A stretch of DNA of 64,000 nucleotides from Paralithodes platypus (GCA_032716605.1 CM064495.1:42942896-43006895), one strand, 5' to 3'. Shown: positions 36,156-48,300, counted from the stretch's first letter. Notes: generated by a model from the letters alone, not told the origin. Made by a program: numbers and translations.

Positions 36156-39055
36156 GTACAAAGGAGTACAAAGGAAATAAAGCAACAACAGATCTAGTGA
36201 CCCTTCTAGGCTGCTTGTCCTCCAAAACACTGAGGATCAAGTGTCCAAACAGTGGTTTAGAGTGGGTAAGGGAACATTGGAAAGGGAACTACTGCCCTGG
36301 AACTAATGTCCGTGGCAGGACTAGGAAGTTAGTAGGGGACATATGGGTTAGTAACTGAGGGGAGGATAAAATAAAGTTATTCATTTACAAACGCAGTCAG
36401 TCGCGGGTTTGATGCGAGATATTTGTCTAGGCGGAATTTAAATGAATCAACGGTGCTGCAGTCTATAACGTCTCGGGGAAGCCCATTCCACAAGTTGACA
36501 ACTCGATTGAAGAAGAAATTCTTAGATTCGTGTGAGTTAAAAGATTTACCAATAATTTTGCAACCGTTTCCCCACGTGTAATTAGATTGGTCGATAGTGA
36601 AGTACTTACTACAGTTCATATTGTCGATGCCTTTGATGATTTTGAACACTTGAATTAAGTCACCTCCTAATCTGCGCTGGGTTAAAGGAAATAGATTTAA
36701 TTCTCTAAGACGCTCTTCGTATGGTTTGTTCTTTAGGCTAGGTATCATTTTGGTAACTCTACGTTGAACTCGTTCTAGCTTGTTTATGTCTTTTTGGTAA
36801 TAAGGGCACCAGCATTGAACGCAGTATTCTAGAAGAGGGCGGATTAAGGAATTGTAAAGGGTTAGGATAACGTCTTTGGATTTATGCTCAAATGATCTGC
36901 CTATAAAGCCAATTATTTTGTTTGCCTTCTTAACAACTTCTGAACATTGTTGACTCGGTTTTAGGTTACTCGATATTGTTACTCCCAGATCGGTTTCTCT
37001 GTTACATTCTTAAGCTGAGTGTCATTCATCGAATAGTTTGCTTTCTCATTTAGGTATCCGATATGTAGTACTTTACATTTATCCGCATTGAAACTCATTT
37101 GCCAAATTTGGGCCCAACATGACAATTTATCTAGATTGTGTTGCATATCGTCAACTTGATCTTTTGAGAGTACGCTATTTGCAATTTTTGTATCGTCAGC
37201 AAATTTTTAGATTGTACAGGTGAGACCCTCATCTATGTCGTTGATGTAAATTAGAAAGAGAATTGGTCCTAGTACCGATCCCTGGGGTACCCCGCTACTT
37301 ACATTGGTCCATTTAGATGCCTTACCGTTTATGACTACTCTTTGCTTTCTGTCGCTTAGCCAATTTTCTATCCATTTCAACACACCGTCTTGTATTCCAT
37401 GCGCTTTTAGTTTTATCAGTAAACGTTTGTGGGGAACTTTGTCAAAGGCCTTTTGAAAATCAAGGTATATAATATCTACAGCTTTACTCTCATCGTAGAG
37501 GTTGAGGATATCGTGGAAGAAGTCTAAGAGGTTTGTTAAACAGGAACGTTTTTTACGAAAGCCGTGTTGAGTATCTTTAAGTATGTTATTTTCCTCTAAG
37601 TGATTTACGAGTCTGTCTCTTATGACCGTTTCTAGCATTTTACATACAACTGAGGTTAAGCTAATTGGACGATAGTTACTGGGTAGGGATTTGCTGCCTT
37701 TTTTGAATATCGGTGTTACGTTGGCTATCTTCCACTGATCAGGCATAGTTCCAGACTGCAAGGATTTATTGAATAGTAATGTCAGTGGTTTGGAGAGCTC
37801 ATCCTTAGCTTCCTTTAGAACTCTAGGCGAGATTGTATCAGGTCCAGGCATTTTATTTACCTTGAGTTTATCTAAACAATTCAATACTTCTCTCTCTGTA
37901 ACGGTGATATTGCTTAGAACATCTGAATTATCAATCTGAATCGGCGATGGTGTAGGGATATCACTGAGGTCTTCTGTTGTAAAAACTGATGCAACGAAGG
38001 TATTGAGGGCATTACTCATTTGTACTTCGTCTTTGGTGTATTCTCCATTTTCATCAACTAACGGTCCAACAGTTGAAGTAACTACTTTTTTTCTTTCTGA
38101 TATAACTATAGAATTCTTTCGGGTTTGTTTTACTTTGATTCGCAATATGTAACTCTAGGGTCTTTTTACTTTGCTTAATTCACTTTTTGGCTTTGCGTCG
38201 TAGCTCTACAAATTTCACCCGTTCTTCGTCATTTTGTGAGGATTTTAATCTATCATTAGCAAATTTTTTAGCAAGCAGGCAGTTTGAAATATCTTTATTC
38301 CACCATTTGGGCTTATTATTATGGCTGGACGCCGTATTTTCGATGGTATGCAGTCTTGCACTGCTTTTAGGTAAGTGGTTTCGAATAACTTCCAAGATGT
38401 ATTTATGTCGTTATTGTTAATTAAAAAGCTCCAGTCAGTTTCTTTAAACATAGCTCTAAGTTTATGAAAGTTTGCTTTCTTGAAATTAGGGACTTTTTCC
38501 ATGCTACTATTTGGTTCGTTACTAGTAAAGTTTAAAGTGAAAGTTATCGTACGATGGTCGCTGTTACTGAATTCATCACCAACATTCAAATTCTCTATTA
38601 ATTCTTCTTTTGTTGCAAGTACAATGTCAAGAACGTTATTACCACGGGTCGGTGTTCGAACAAATTGATAAAGCGAACTCTCTTGCAAGTTCGTATACAA
38701 GTCATGTCCGGAGTGTGAAGTAAGAGTATCGCCCCACTTGGTTACAGGTAAATTAAAATCGCCAAAAAATACGGTATCTTGTGAGTTACTTACATCTGCA
38801 ATTTGTTCATAAATTTCTCGACCAGTTTGCACTGATTGAGCTGGAGGTCTGTATATTAATGCAAGTATTATTTTTGTACCTTTATTATTCTTTATTAGCA
38901 CAAAAGATGTGTCGACGTTCACAATTTGAGGTTTTGACATGAGGGTCGGGTTAAGACTTTCTTTGATATAAAATAAAACGCCACCTCCATTTTTATTTAT
39001 TCGGCTTTTCTCAAACATTACATAACCGGGAAGTGAATACTCTGCTAAAAAGGTA
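36156..39055 (-). mobile_element. 5'-truncated CR1-type LINE
   Basis: About 2.9 kb on the minus strand, from within the endonuclease through the reverse transcriptase to a 3' UTR of about 220 bp ending in TTTGTACTCC-TTTGTACC short repeats. A solo copy of the same 3' end is at 53318-53555. Both sides are GGT-rich. It differs clearly in sequence from the LINE at 2886. Confidence 0.88.
36377..39055 (-). pseudogene. LINE ORF2: partial endonuclease plus reverse transcriptase
   Basis: The N-terminus begins inside the endonuclease (LPGYVMF) and lacks the TETW block. Present are GDFNLP, RGNNVLD and SDHR, a linker broken by frameshifts near 38245 and 38150, then reverse transcriptase with NYRPISLTS, LDFQKAFDKVP (about 37440) and SGVPQGSVLGP. 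An in-frame TAA at 37204-37206 lies just before the FADD catalytic motif (about 37190-37203), a frameshift follows near 37010, and the C-terminal part (36377-36748) ends with WNGLP and a stop. It could have made a target-primed reverse transcriptase; this copy is dead. Confidence 0.88.
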
Positions 39056-39121
39056 GAGGTGAATGGTGGTGACATTGGTGAGGTGGAGAGGTTTGTGGAG
39101 GTGTTGACTTAAGTGGTGGTG

Positions 39122-39260
39122 GTGGTCAGGTCAGGTAAGGTGAAGATATTGAGGGATAAGACTTTACAACGGCACCTCGTACCTACTTTCTACTTGTCCT
39201 TATTTCTGAAGAGTGTAGAGGGGAGAAGGAGTGTTGGAGAGAGAGGAAGCTGTTGGAGTG
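39122..39260 (+). repeat. CGGCACCTCGTA repeat family copy
   Basis: CAGGTCAGGTAAGGTGAAGA followed by GGGATAAGACTTTACAACGG and a GAGAGGAAGCTGTTGGAGTG tail, the single-arm form of the foldback at 30612-31571. Shorter copies are at 53715, 58139 and 60722. Confidence 0.7.
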
Positions 39261-39379
39261 GCTTTGGTGGTGAGGGAGGTGAACAGAAGGTTATAGAGAT
39301 GGAGAAGTTGATGGAGGTGGAGTGGATGTTGGTGACGAAGGTGATAGTGGTGGTGGTGGTGGTGATGATGGAGATGAAG

Positions 39380-39774
39380 TTAAGGGGAGATTTCAACTTG
39401 AGGGATTTTTGTATGGACCCCTTTCTCCCTCATGCTTAACCCCATTGTTGTTTGAGATTTTAAGACGTTCACCCAATTAATTTGATGATTTTGAGAATTT
39501 TCGCCCCATTTCTGCCAATTTTAAGACTTATCGTGCCATTTAGGTTTCGATATTTTACTGGTGAGCAATAGCGAACCTGTAATTTAAGAGGAACCGGCCT
39601 TCGGCCGGGAAATTTTTCTATCGAAAAACGTACAAATTTATCTTGAAGGAGGGTCTTGGGCGGGTGTTTTTATTAAACTTGATGGAGGTCTAGGGAGGAA
39701 ACTAAATATATATATAACAAAAATATACATAAATGAGCAAATAATTAGGCCCCTCCTTCCTTAATAGTGATGAT
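39380..39774. mobile_element. TTAA foldback element
   Basis: TTAA at both ends, GGGGAGATTTC at the left, GGCCCCTCCTTCC at the right. Inside are repeated GATTTTAAGACGTTC-like segments, GGCCTTCGGCCGGG (a strong hairpin) and TTGATGGAGGTCTAGGGAGG. Non-coding. Confidence 0.82.
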
Positions 39775-39896
39775 ATTGATATACATGTTGGATAATATGG
39801 CAATGTACAATGTTGGTTACTGAATCATCCTAACATCGATGATAAAGATCATGACAATGTCGCTGATAACAAATATGATGTAATAGCGATTGTAAT

Positions 39897-40050
39897 TAGG
39901 TGTTGGTGGTGTAATGATTTAGATGCTTATGTTCTGGGTGTGGTGTCCCGAGTTCGAATCCCGGGCGGACCATATGGTTGCCTCAGTTTATTCAAATACA
40001 TTGGGGTTTGTAATGGATAATTAATTTAAGAACGGGGTGTTCCTTAATAG
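39897..40050 (+). mobile_element. tRNA-derived SINE, GGACCATATG subfamily
   Basis: TTGGTGGTGTAATGATTTAG, B box GTTCGAATCCCGGG, GGACCATATGG, CATTGGGGTTTGTAATGGAT and GAACGGGGTGTT at the 3' end. Confidence 0.78.
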
Positions 40051-40064
40051 AACGATATAGTGGT

Positions 40065-40262
40065 TATAGTCCGTTCATTCTAGGTTGGGCACACATCGTA
40101 AACTCTAACCTCCGTAACTAAAAAAGGGCTAGAACAAATGGGCTATCAATTTATACACATATTCCCTAGCCAAGTCTTCCTATTTGGTAGACATATTATC
40201 TCGATTACTCTAGTCCTTTTTGAGTTATGAGAGATTAGGGGTTACGATTTGTGCCCAACCTG
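40065..40262. mobile_element. Foldback MITE, TATAGTCCGTTCATTC end
   Basis: The left arm TATAGTCCGTTCATTCTAGG then TTGGGCAC is mirrored by GTGCCCAACCTG at the right, where the outermost end is lost. The core includes AGTCTTCCTATTTGGTAGAC and CTCGATTACTCTAGTCC. Confidence 0.72.
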
Positions 40263-40486
40263 ACAGCAGAACGATTTTATACAGATGGGGTGGACTTTAG
40301 TGGACTAGGTAGACGCTGAGCTGCATGTTGTTTTAGACCCCCCCCCCCTCCCCCCCCCCTCCACTTCCCTCACCCACACACACACACACACTTCCCAAGC
40401 TCTCTACACTGCTGACTCCATCACCATTTTATCACCCAGCCCAACCCTTCCCTTTCCCGTTCACACACTCTCTCTCTCTCTCTCTC

Positions 40487-40870
40487 TTAAGGGAGCCCAC
40501 CTCGCTTTTTTTAATATTTCTCTCCCTCTCTGTTTGGCTTGTATCCATTCGGCCCCATTCAACCTACTGTTTTAAGACGTTTACCCCCATCCAGGTGTCA
40601 ATATTTTCCTGGCGAGCGGTAGCGAGCCAGAATATATATATTTTTGTTTTAACATCAAGCTAAATTTGTACATTTTTCGATAGAAAAATGTCTCCGGCGA
40701 AGCCGGATTTCTCCAAACAATGCTGGCTCGCTTTCGCTCGCCAGGAAGAAATCGACACCTGGATGGGATAAACGTCTTAAAACAGTTGGCTGAATGGGGC
40801 CAAATGGATACAAGCCAGTGATAGAGAGAAAAGGAGAGAAAGATAAAAACAAGCAGGTGACCCCCCTTAA
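40487..40870. mobile_element. TTAA foldback element, GGGAGCCCACC type
   Basis: TTAA at both ends, GGGAGCCCACCTCGC at the left and GGTGACCCCCC at the right. Paired internal blocks are TATCCATTCGGCCCC with GGGGCCAAATGGATA and TTTTCCTGGCGAGC with GCTCGCCAGGAAG, around a TCCGGCGAAGCCGGA hairpin. A twin is at 53982-54370. Confidence 0.85.
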
Positions 40871-40957
40871 CTCTCTGTCCTTGTTTGAGGCAGGCACACA
40901 TGTTTAGCAATTATACGCTACCACATCTTACGCCAAGTTCTAGGCTAACTATAACAT

Positions 40958-41603
40958 TTAACCCCTTCACCATCATGACGTAATTACCATCATATTCTGG
41001 TTACCATTAGATGATTTTCTTTACCTTACAATCAACTTCTAGGACTTTTAGGGGCAAAGACTATCCCAATAAATCCTCTGAAAAACATAGACTATCCCAG
41101 TAAATCCTCTGAAAAACAAAGACTATCCCAATAAATCCTCTGAATAACATAGACTATCCCAATAAATCCTCTGAATAACAAAGACTATCCCAATAAATCC
41201 TCTGAATAACATAGACTATCCCAATAAATCCTCTGAATAACAAAGACTATCCCAGTAAATCCTCTGAAAAACAAAGACTATCCCAATAAATCCTCTGAAT
41301 AACATAGACTATCCCAATAAATCCTCTGAATAACAAAGACTATCCCAATAAATCCTCTGAATAACATAGACTATCCCAATAAATCCTCTGAATAACAAAG
41401 ACTATCCCAATAAATCCTCTGAAAAACATAGACTATCCCAGTAAATCCTCTGAATAACAAAGACTATCCCAATAAATCCTCTGAATAACAAAGACTATCC
41501 CAATAAATCCTCTGAATAACAAAGGCCTTCTTAATCTGCATACAATCGTCTACTTTTAGCGTGAATCAACGGTAGCATTACGGCATAGGTCTGAAGGGGT
41601 TAA
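40958..41603. mobile_element. TTAA MITE containing a 31-bp minisatellite
   Basis: TTAA at 40958-40961 and 41600-41603, CCCCTTCACCATC at the left and CTGAAGGGG at the right, with the family core AATCGTCTA near the right end. The middle is replaced by a 15-unit tandem array, so the element is about 640 bp rather than about 215 bp. Confidence 0.82.
41057..41521. repeat. 31-bp minisatellite, 15 copies
   Basis: Units start at 41060 + 31n with GACTATCCCA then TAAATCCTCTGAA. Units ending ACATA and ACAAA alternate for most of the array, giving a 62-bp higher-order period. There are no unique spacers, so it is not a CRISPR array. Confidence 0.95.
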
Positions 41604-41688
41604 TAAGGTAATTTGCATGGTATCGATAGGGCCCGGTAGATGTATGTCATCCTCGCCCGGTTCAGTTGGACAAGCTATAGACAATGGT

Positions 41689-42024
41689 TTAAGGGGAGGT
41701 TTCTAGTTTGTTCCCTAGACTTCCATCAAGCTTAAAATTACACCTCCTAGACCCCCTTTCAAGATAAATATGTACATTTTTCGGTAGAAAAATTTCCTGG
41801 CCGAAGGCCAGTTCCTCTTAAATTACAGGCTCGCTATCGCTCGCCAGGAAAATATCGACACCTTAATGGCATGAAAGGTCTTAAAATTGACAGAAATGGG
41901 GCGAAAGTTCTTAAGATCGCCAAACTAATGGGGCGAACGTCTTAAAATATAAAAAACAATGGGGCTACACATGAGGGAGAAATGAGCCAAGAAAAAAATC
42001 CTTCAAGTGGAAATCTCCCCTTAA
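41689..42024. mobile_element. TTAA foldback element
   Basis: TTAA-GGGGAGGTTTC at the left and GGAAATCTCCCC-TTAA at the right. Core with GGCCGAAGGCCAG hairpin, TCGCTCGCCAGGAAAATATC and ATGAGGGAGAAATG. Confidence 0.85.
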
Positions 42025-42073
42025 GAATGTACACAAGCATTGGAGACATTGATTTCGCTTCGTTTCTTGAATT

Positions 42074-42285
42074 CACCACTTGCGAGTTTCAGGCTATAAG
42101 GAAGTTGGATCCATATATATTGATATAAAATACATATACAATAGTAATGTAGGTTTTTGATAGATAAAAGGTATGTTGAATTGGGTTTTATGTATTTATA
42201 AATGTACCATAACCATTTTTTAACTGGTCATTCTGCTAAATATCGATGTCTACAGCTCCAACTTTCTTATAGAACGTACACTGCT
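42074..42285. mobile_element. Foldback MITE, GGCTATAAGGAAGTTGGA arms
   Basis: Inverted arms GGCTATAAGGAAGTTGGA and TCCAACTTTCTTATAG around an AT-rich middle. A second copy is at 50928-51172, inside MMP intron 2. Confidence 0.65.
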
Positions 42286-42421
42286 TCCATTTGTGTTTTT
42301 CTTGACCTATATCTGATGCATATAAGCTACGCTAAACGTGCATAGCATCCTGTGAAAGAGAGGTATCAATATCGGCACATTTCTCGAATTGTTTATATTT
42401 GGTTTCACTTTTCCTCGTTGT

Positions 42422-42540
42422 CTTGTGTGGTGTCCCGAGTTCGAATCCCGGGAGGACCCTATGCGTTCATTAGTTTATTCAAGTGCATTGGGGTTTGTAA
42501 TTGATGATTAATGTTAAGAACGGGGTGTTACTTAAATATC
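42422..42540 (+). mobile_element. tRNA-derived SINE, 5'-truncated
   Basis: Begins at TGTGGTGTCCCGAGTTCGAA (B box) and continues with the same body as 39950-40050, ending GAACGGGGTGTTACTTAA. The A-box half is missing. Confidence 0.75.
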
Positions 42541-42675
42541 TGTATAATTGTCTTCCATTTGCATTGTGGTTCTATTTAGTTTTTATTATCCTGCCTCCAG
42601 CACATAACTCAGAGGAAGAATTTTATGTTATCACCCAGTGGTATGTTTCTACCTCGTCTTCAAGTATACTGTATA

Positions 42676-42862
42676 TATCTTGTTGTTGTTGTTGTTGTTG
42701 TTGTTCTTCTTCTTCTTCTGCTGCTGCTCTTCCTCCTCCTCCTTCTCCTTCTCCTTCTCTTCTTCTTCTTCTTCTTCTTCATCATCTTCTTCTTCTTCTT
42801 CTTCTCCTCCTCCTCCTCCTCTTCTTTTGTTTTGTTACACACACACACACACACACACACCT
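42676..42862. repeat. Compound TTG/CTT/CTC/CA microsatellite
   Basis: Trinucleotide tracts followed by about 12 CA units. Several long low-complexity frames here are compositional only. Confidence 0.93.
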
Positions 42863-43915
42863 TCAGCAACAACCATCCCTAAAGAGCTCGGGCGTTTTTG
42901 AAGGGTGAAAAGGAAGACAGAATACTGACCTGAAAATGAACAATCATAATATTGTCAAACAATTAACTTTATGAACAATGAAGTAATGATTCAAAGATAG
43001 TTTTCTCAAGAATATAACAAAACAAATCTTTAAAAGCTATTGAGTGTTTTATTCTATTGTTGTTCTGCTTGGGAACATATGGTCAGTTGTGGATAAGACA
43101 TTATTTGTTTGATACCATACTTGAAATACCGTACAGAAATTTGAAAGATTAATGTTTGTGTATTTTTATTTGATAGTGACGTATAACATGACTATAAAGG
43201 CGATAGTAGGGTTGGGTGGTGGGTGATAACGACCGTGTTTGATGGAAGAACAATAATGGTTTGGTGGTTTACACAGGTACGCCACAGTAGCCTTGTCCGT
43301 TTCCTAGTCATTCAGGTGAGACCTTAACTTCATGACTAAGGGACAAATGGCTTAATTATCCACGTTTGGTAATGCACAATATTGACGAAAATTAGGGCAC
43401 GGTGTGAAACAGGCTCTGGCAAAATAACATACTGATCCAACTGTTTGTTAATAAGTTATTCCCGAAAAACGATGTCTCACGGCCTCTGAAACCCATAGTA
43501 GTGTATAATTATTTAAGTGTGTCTCTGCTTGGCATTGTTTGGTTTCTCGGTCTACCCCTCGCTAAGCCACTCAGGCAGGGATTGTGTTGCAGGTACTCAA
43601 CTTATTTACAAACTTTCTAAACATATATTCACCCAGGCATGGCGAAGGCTTTGCATCATCCATTAACACGTCTATAAACGTAGCTATATTCGCATTCTCC
43701 AATTTGCGAATCACACAGCAAATATTTCATCAGTTTACGTTGCATTTTACGTTCTTAACCCTTTCTGTATCCTTAGTAAGTTGTAAGAATGATGGGACAA
43801 AGGAGCATGCAGATCATTGGTGACACAAATGACATGCAGGGACAGAGCGAGTTTGGAAACGTGAGAAGACATAAAGAGAGATAAACTGAGAGCTATGGTA
43901 AACACACTCTTAGCA
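42863..43915. other. Non-coding sequence
   Basis: No repeat family, splice-bounded exon or recognisable protein segment found on either strand. Confidence 0.4.
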
Positions 43916-43920
43916 GTACT

Positions 43921-43924
43921 GTGT

Positions 43925-43979
<55 letters not shown>

Positions 43980-44006
43980 AGTGTGTGTGTGTGGGTGGGT
44001 GGGTGT
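43921..44006. repeat. (GT)n microsatellite
   Basis: Long GT tract ending in GTGGGTGG units. Confidence 0.93.
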
Positions 44007-44289
44007 TGGTGTTGGTTACTCAGTTACTTGTTCGTTAAGGGGAATCCACGCAATGCGAGCTAAGCTCATTATTATCGCGCCTCCTTAACTGGGAATGTAT
44101 TGCGTGAAATGCATGTTAAGTGTTTTATGTACTGTTGGAATGGCTGTGGATGTGTGTGTAGTCTGTATTTTAGCCAATTGGCGACATCGGAAACGAAGGC
44201 TTAGGGTGGATCTGTATGGTACCATTCTCACTATAGACGGTACCGTCTCGCCCGAAGGCTTAGGTAGCCATCAGCTTAGGTGAACCATA

Positions 44290-44495
44290 TGATACCCATC
44301 TCGCCTTGTACCATTTTTGCCAACCCCAGATGGGACGTCACAACGTCGTCCACTTATTCCAGGTACCTATTTACAGCTAGGTGAACTGAGGCTAACACAT
44401 GAAAGGAGACAAGCCCAATTTGTCTCCGCGCGGCCGGGGATTGAACCCCCGACCCCTCGTGTGTGAGACGAGAGCTCTACCTACTAGGCTACGGG

Positions 44496-44500
<5 letters not shown>
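44290..44500 (-). mobile_element. tRNA-Val-like SINE
   Basis: On the minus strand the head reads GCCCGTAGCCTAGTAGGTAG (A box), CTCACACAC in the anticodon region (CAC, valine) and GGGGGTTCAATCCCCGGCC (B box and T arm). The body follows with TTCACCTAGCTGTAAATAGG then TACCTGG, which I associate with decapod crustacean SINEs. A GT tract abuts the 5' end. The 3' limit is uncertain and may reach about 44165. Confidence 0.78.
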
Positions 44501-44529
<29 letters not shown>

Positions 44530-45267
44530 AGAGCTGGTAACATGTATACCCCGTATGCAAGAGACCTCAACTTCCACCGACACTGGTTAAATATCTTCCT
44601 CATCTCCCTGGACCCCTATCTGCAAAGGCGGACATCAGAGGTGCAATAGACTAGTGTCGCATTTGCAATGTGAATGTTAGCACCTGACCAGAGTGATCGA
44701 GGCGATTACACTGGTTACAGACAACACTCACAACCACAGCCATTCCAACAGTACATTAACACTGAACACGCACCTCCTACACCACACTTATATACACAGG
44801 ACAAATTATTTAGGGCTGGGGTAACAGACTGAATAAGCCTCTTCCAGAAATCTTCTGTGAGAATATTATTAGAGTGAGTCCCTGATTCGAACAGAAGAAT
44901 GTCTATTTCTACATATTTGAGTGTTTGCATATGTGTGAGTGTGTGAGCATGTCTGCAGTGTGCAGGTGTGCGCGCGCGTGTGTGGCCACGTCTGTAGTAT
45001 ATATGTGTGTGTGTTTGTGTGTGTCCCCTTACCTCCCACGCCAACATGATATACAGTATGTGCGTTTGTATGTGTGACATGCGTGGTCCTGGTGGGGTCG
45101 GGGGTACACAACATAAACAAGAAGGAGACCCACCGCTCAGCTGGGTGGGTCAATGTTTACCTACCACTGCCAGTCTAGTCTCTCGTGCCAGTACCCCTAA
45201 CAAACTTCTCTGTAGGGAGAGTATAAACTAGTCCAAACTTTGGTTACACAGCCTTTCCCCATCAGAT

Positions 45268-45417
45268 TTAAAGGGGTACTATTCGCTTTTTCTGGACCCC
45301 CTTCTCTCTCATGTTTAGCATATTAGTTTTGAGGTTTTAAGACGTTCGTTTCGTAAATGTCAAAAACACGAGAAAGAAGGGGTCCAGAAAAAACCCAGTT
45401 CCAAAATATACCCTTAA
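45268..45417. mobile_element. Short TTAA foldback, internally deleted
   Basis: TTAA at 45268-45271 and 45414-45417. AGGGGTACTATTCGC near the left and AGAAGGGGTCCAG near the right keep the outer parts of the family, with the middle deleted. The right TTAA is shared with the next element. Confidence 0.65.
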
Positions 45418-45775
45418 GGGGGTAGTGCTTGGTTTTTGGTCTAAATTTTGATTTTTTTTGTTTGTTTTTGTAGTTTCCTCGCTAGACCTCCATCAAGCTT
45501 TGAATAACAACCCCTAGACCCCCCTTTCAAGATAAATGTGTAAATTTTTCGGTAGAAAAATGTCCCGGTTCCCTCTAAAACTAGAGGGTCGCTTTCGCTC
45601 GCCAGGAAATATTCGACATCTAAAGGGCACGAAAGGTCTAAATATTGACAACAAAATGAGGCGAAAGGCCTCAAAATCGCCAAACTAACGGAACAAACAG
45701 TCTTAAAACCTCAAAACTAATATGCTAAACATGAGGGAGAAGAGGGTCCATAAAAAGCGAGTAGTACCCCCTTAA
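45414..45775. mobile_element. TTAA foldback element, GGGGGTAGT ends
   Basis: TTAA-GGGGGTAGTGC at the left and GTAGTACCCCC-TTAA at the right; core TTTTTCGGTAGAAAAATGTC, TCGCTTTCGCTCGCCAGG and ACATGAGGGAGAAG. Confidence 0.82.
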
Positions 45776-46725
45776 AATTATATGTACCTCACCGGATACT
45801 GTAATTAATCTATTTCCTTTACTTTCTCTCTGGGGTAACACAGCATATTGGTTTTTATTTTATTCGTCTTTCCTCCGCCCCCTTGCATAGTCTCTCTCTC
45901 TCCCCCCCCCCCCCTCTCTCTCTCCCTCTTTGTCTCACTCTCTCTCTCTCTTTTTCTCGCTCTATCTATCTATATCTCTCTCTCTCTACTAGAATTAAGC
46001 CCTGACCACCTCGTTTGGATCGTAAGGTCTGTGCGGCCAGTGTATATATTTAAATTTATGTTAAAAATATGTATTTCATATTGCATCTCATGACTCTAAC
46101 CGGCCCTCTCTCCTTTCGTGTGTGTAGTTTGTCTTTTTGGTTATGTAGCTGTTGTCATTACTCTTCTTCTTCTTCTTCTTGTGATGGATGACGGAGAATG
46201 AGTCGAGGGTTGGGTAATTCTTTTCCTATTCTCCTCCTGCGGGTCAATATTGAACTTCTTGCAAGGTTGTAAATATTGGACTTCCAGGTTTTAAGGCTTG
46301 GATGACATATTTTTTGTTTTTTTGCCTAACCTCCTCTTCGTTTTTGTCCCTTCTTCTTCTTCTTCTTCTTCTTCTTCTTCGTCGTCGTCGTCGTCGTTGT
46401 TTTCTTCTTCTTCTTCTTAAATTGTGTGGTTTCTACTTACCTGTCTTGTGCACATTAATGGGAAAATGTTTAATAACTGGCGCTATTATGATACTTATTG
46501 AATATAGAAACACATCTAATGACTTTGGTAATTATTAAAATGTTGGCAACGCCTTTCGAAGTTCACAAAACCTAATTACCATACATTATTTGTCATCAAA
46601 TGCAGGATACACACTACTACAGATTTAATTGATAATAATTGATATAAAAATAAGAGGTGCCGATTATGTATGTATAATTATAATTCTTTCTACGTAATTT
46701 ATGACCATTGCACTTACTATGTAGA

Positions 46726-46728
<3 letters not shown>

Positions 46729-46797
<69 letters not shown>
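46729..46797. repeat. (TC)n microsatellite
   Basis: About 34 TC units. Confidence 0.95.
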
Positions 46798-46800
<3 letters not shown>

Positions 46801-46934
46801 CACACATGTTCTTTATTAGGATGAATGACACGCATACCCTTTTCAAAATCTATGTGGGAGCTCAGAGGTGGAGGTATGCAGTTTTTATACATGTGCCAAG
46901 GCTTTTTTAATGTGGCATAAACGCAGATAATAAC

Positions 46935-46938
46935 AATG

Positions 46939-46984
<46 letters not shown>

Positions 46985-47026
46985 AAATAATAATACAAAT
47001 ACTACTACTACTACTACTACTACTAA

Positions 47027-47061
<35 letters not shown>
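46935..47061. repeat. (AAT)n and (ACT)n microsatellite
   Basis: AAT tracts flanking a short ACT tract. Confidence 0.93.
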
Positions 47062-47063
<2 letters not shown>

Positions 47064-47411
47064 CAGCTGTTGTTTTTTTCTTCTTATAAGGACCAGTTCT
47101 CCACACCATCGGAATCAATAGTGTTCACATTTCGTAACTATTCACAGATCCAAATGCTTATAATTTCACAGTTTCGTAAGCTCTTGATGTAGATATTGCT
47201 CAGCTACAACTAACTTTAGAGATGCTGATACTACCCGAATGTAAATTGTTGCTACATATAATTTCCTACATATTGCAACCTCGAGTCAAGAGTTTTCGGT
47301 AGCTTGTGAATGTTCGGAGCGCACCCAGGGGGCCAGAAAAACGGCCCATCTCCCCTTAACTTGAATGGATTACCGGCATAGCATCTCCAGGGCCCTGTTT
47401 AATAAGCTTAT

Positions 47412-47740
47412 TTAAGGGGAGATCTGTATTTATTTGTTTATTTATTTATTTATTTTTTAATATATTTTCTTTAGTTTCCTCCCAAGACCTCCATCAAGCT
47501 TATGCAATACCCTCAAGACCCACCATCGAGAAAGATTTGTACATTTTTCGGTATAATTTTTTTCCAGCCAAAGGCTGGTTCCTCCTAGATTATAGGCTCG
47601 CTATCGCTCGCCAAGAAAAAATTGACACCTAAATAGTGCAAAAGGTCTTAAAGTCGCCAAAGTAATGGAGCGAACGTCTTAAAAGCTTATAACTAATGGC
47701 GCTAAACTTGAGGGAATGGGGATCCAGAAAAAACTCACAA
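47412..47740. mobile_element. TTAA foldback element, right end eroded
   Basis: TTAA-GGGGAGATCTG at the left; CCTCCATCAAGCTTATGC, TCGCTATCGCTCGCCAAG and CTTGAGGGAATGGGGATCC inside. No matching right TTAA end seen. Confidence 0.7.
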
Positions 47741-48300
47741 GTCACATTCTTCCACCTCCTCCTTGGTCTATCTCTCCCCTCACTATCGATTTGTGCACCC
47801 TCTTTACTAATCTCTCGTCAGTCATACCTAGTAAGTGCCCAGACCACTTCACCACCCATTCTGATGCTCTCTAATAATCTCTTCTCCTTCCTGCACCTCT
47901 CTTGGTATCTCTGTCCGCACTCCTTGAAACCACCTTACTCTGCTTATCGTCCTGTTGTATTTAATTTCCATCACCTCAAATGTGACGCTCTTTAGCATTG
48001 AAGTTACATGTCTCGTATGTACTATATATATATATATTTTTTTTTTATATTCTGATATTATAAACCAGGGCATTTCAGTTTTAAAATTATACTAGGTTAG
48101 GTTAGGCTAGGTTGTTAGGTTAGGCTAATATAAAACTAAATTGAGCCAATTCTTGATATCACAAAACATAAAATATGACGGAAAACTAGGGAGTTAAAAA
48201 AAAAAATCTATGCTAAAATCGATTGGGAGCCATTGTTAGAATTGTACCCACTCACTGAACGTTGCGGCGTCGCTAATCCCCATCTTTCCCTCCCCCTCAG

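Noticed and set aside
35962..36197. Gly/Val-rich frames
   Set aside because: GGT-rich array without splice sites or domain.
41057..41521. CRISPR-like regular array
   Set aside because: Units are contiguous 31-bp repeats without unique spacers, in a eukaryotic genome.
42501..42908. Long low-complexity frame
   Set aside because: Trinucleotide and CA microsatellites; open in three frames.
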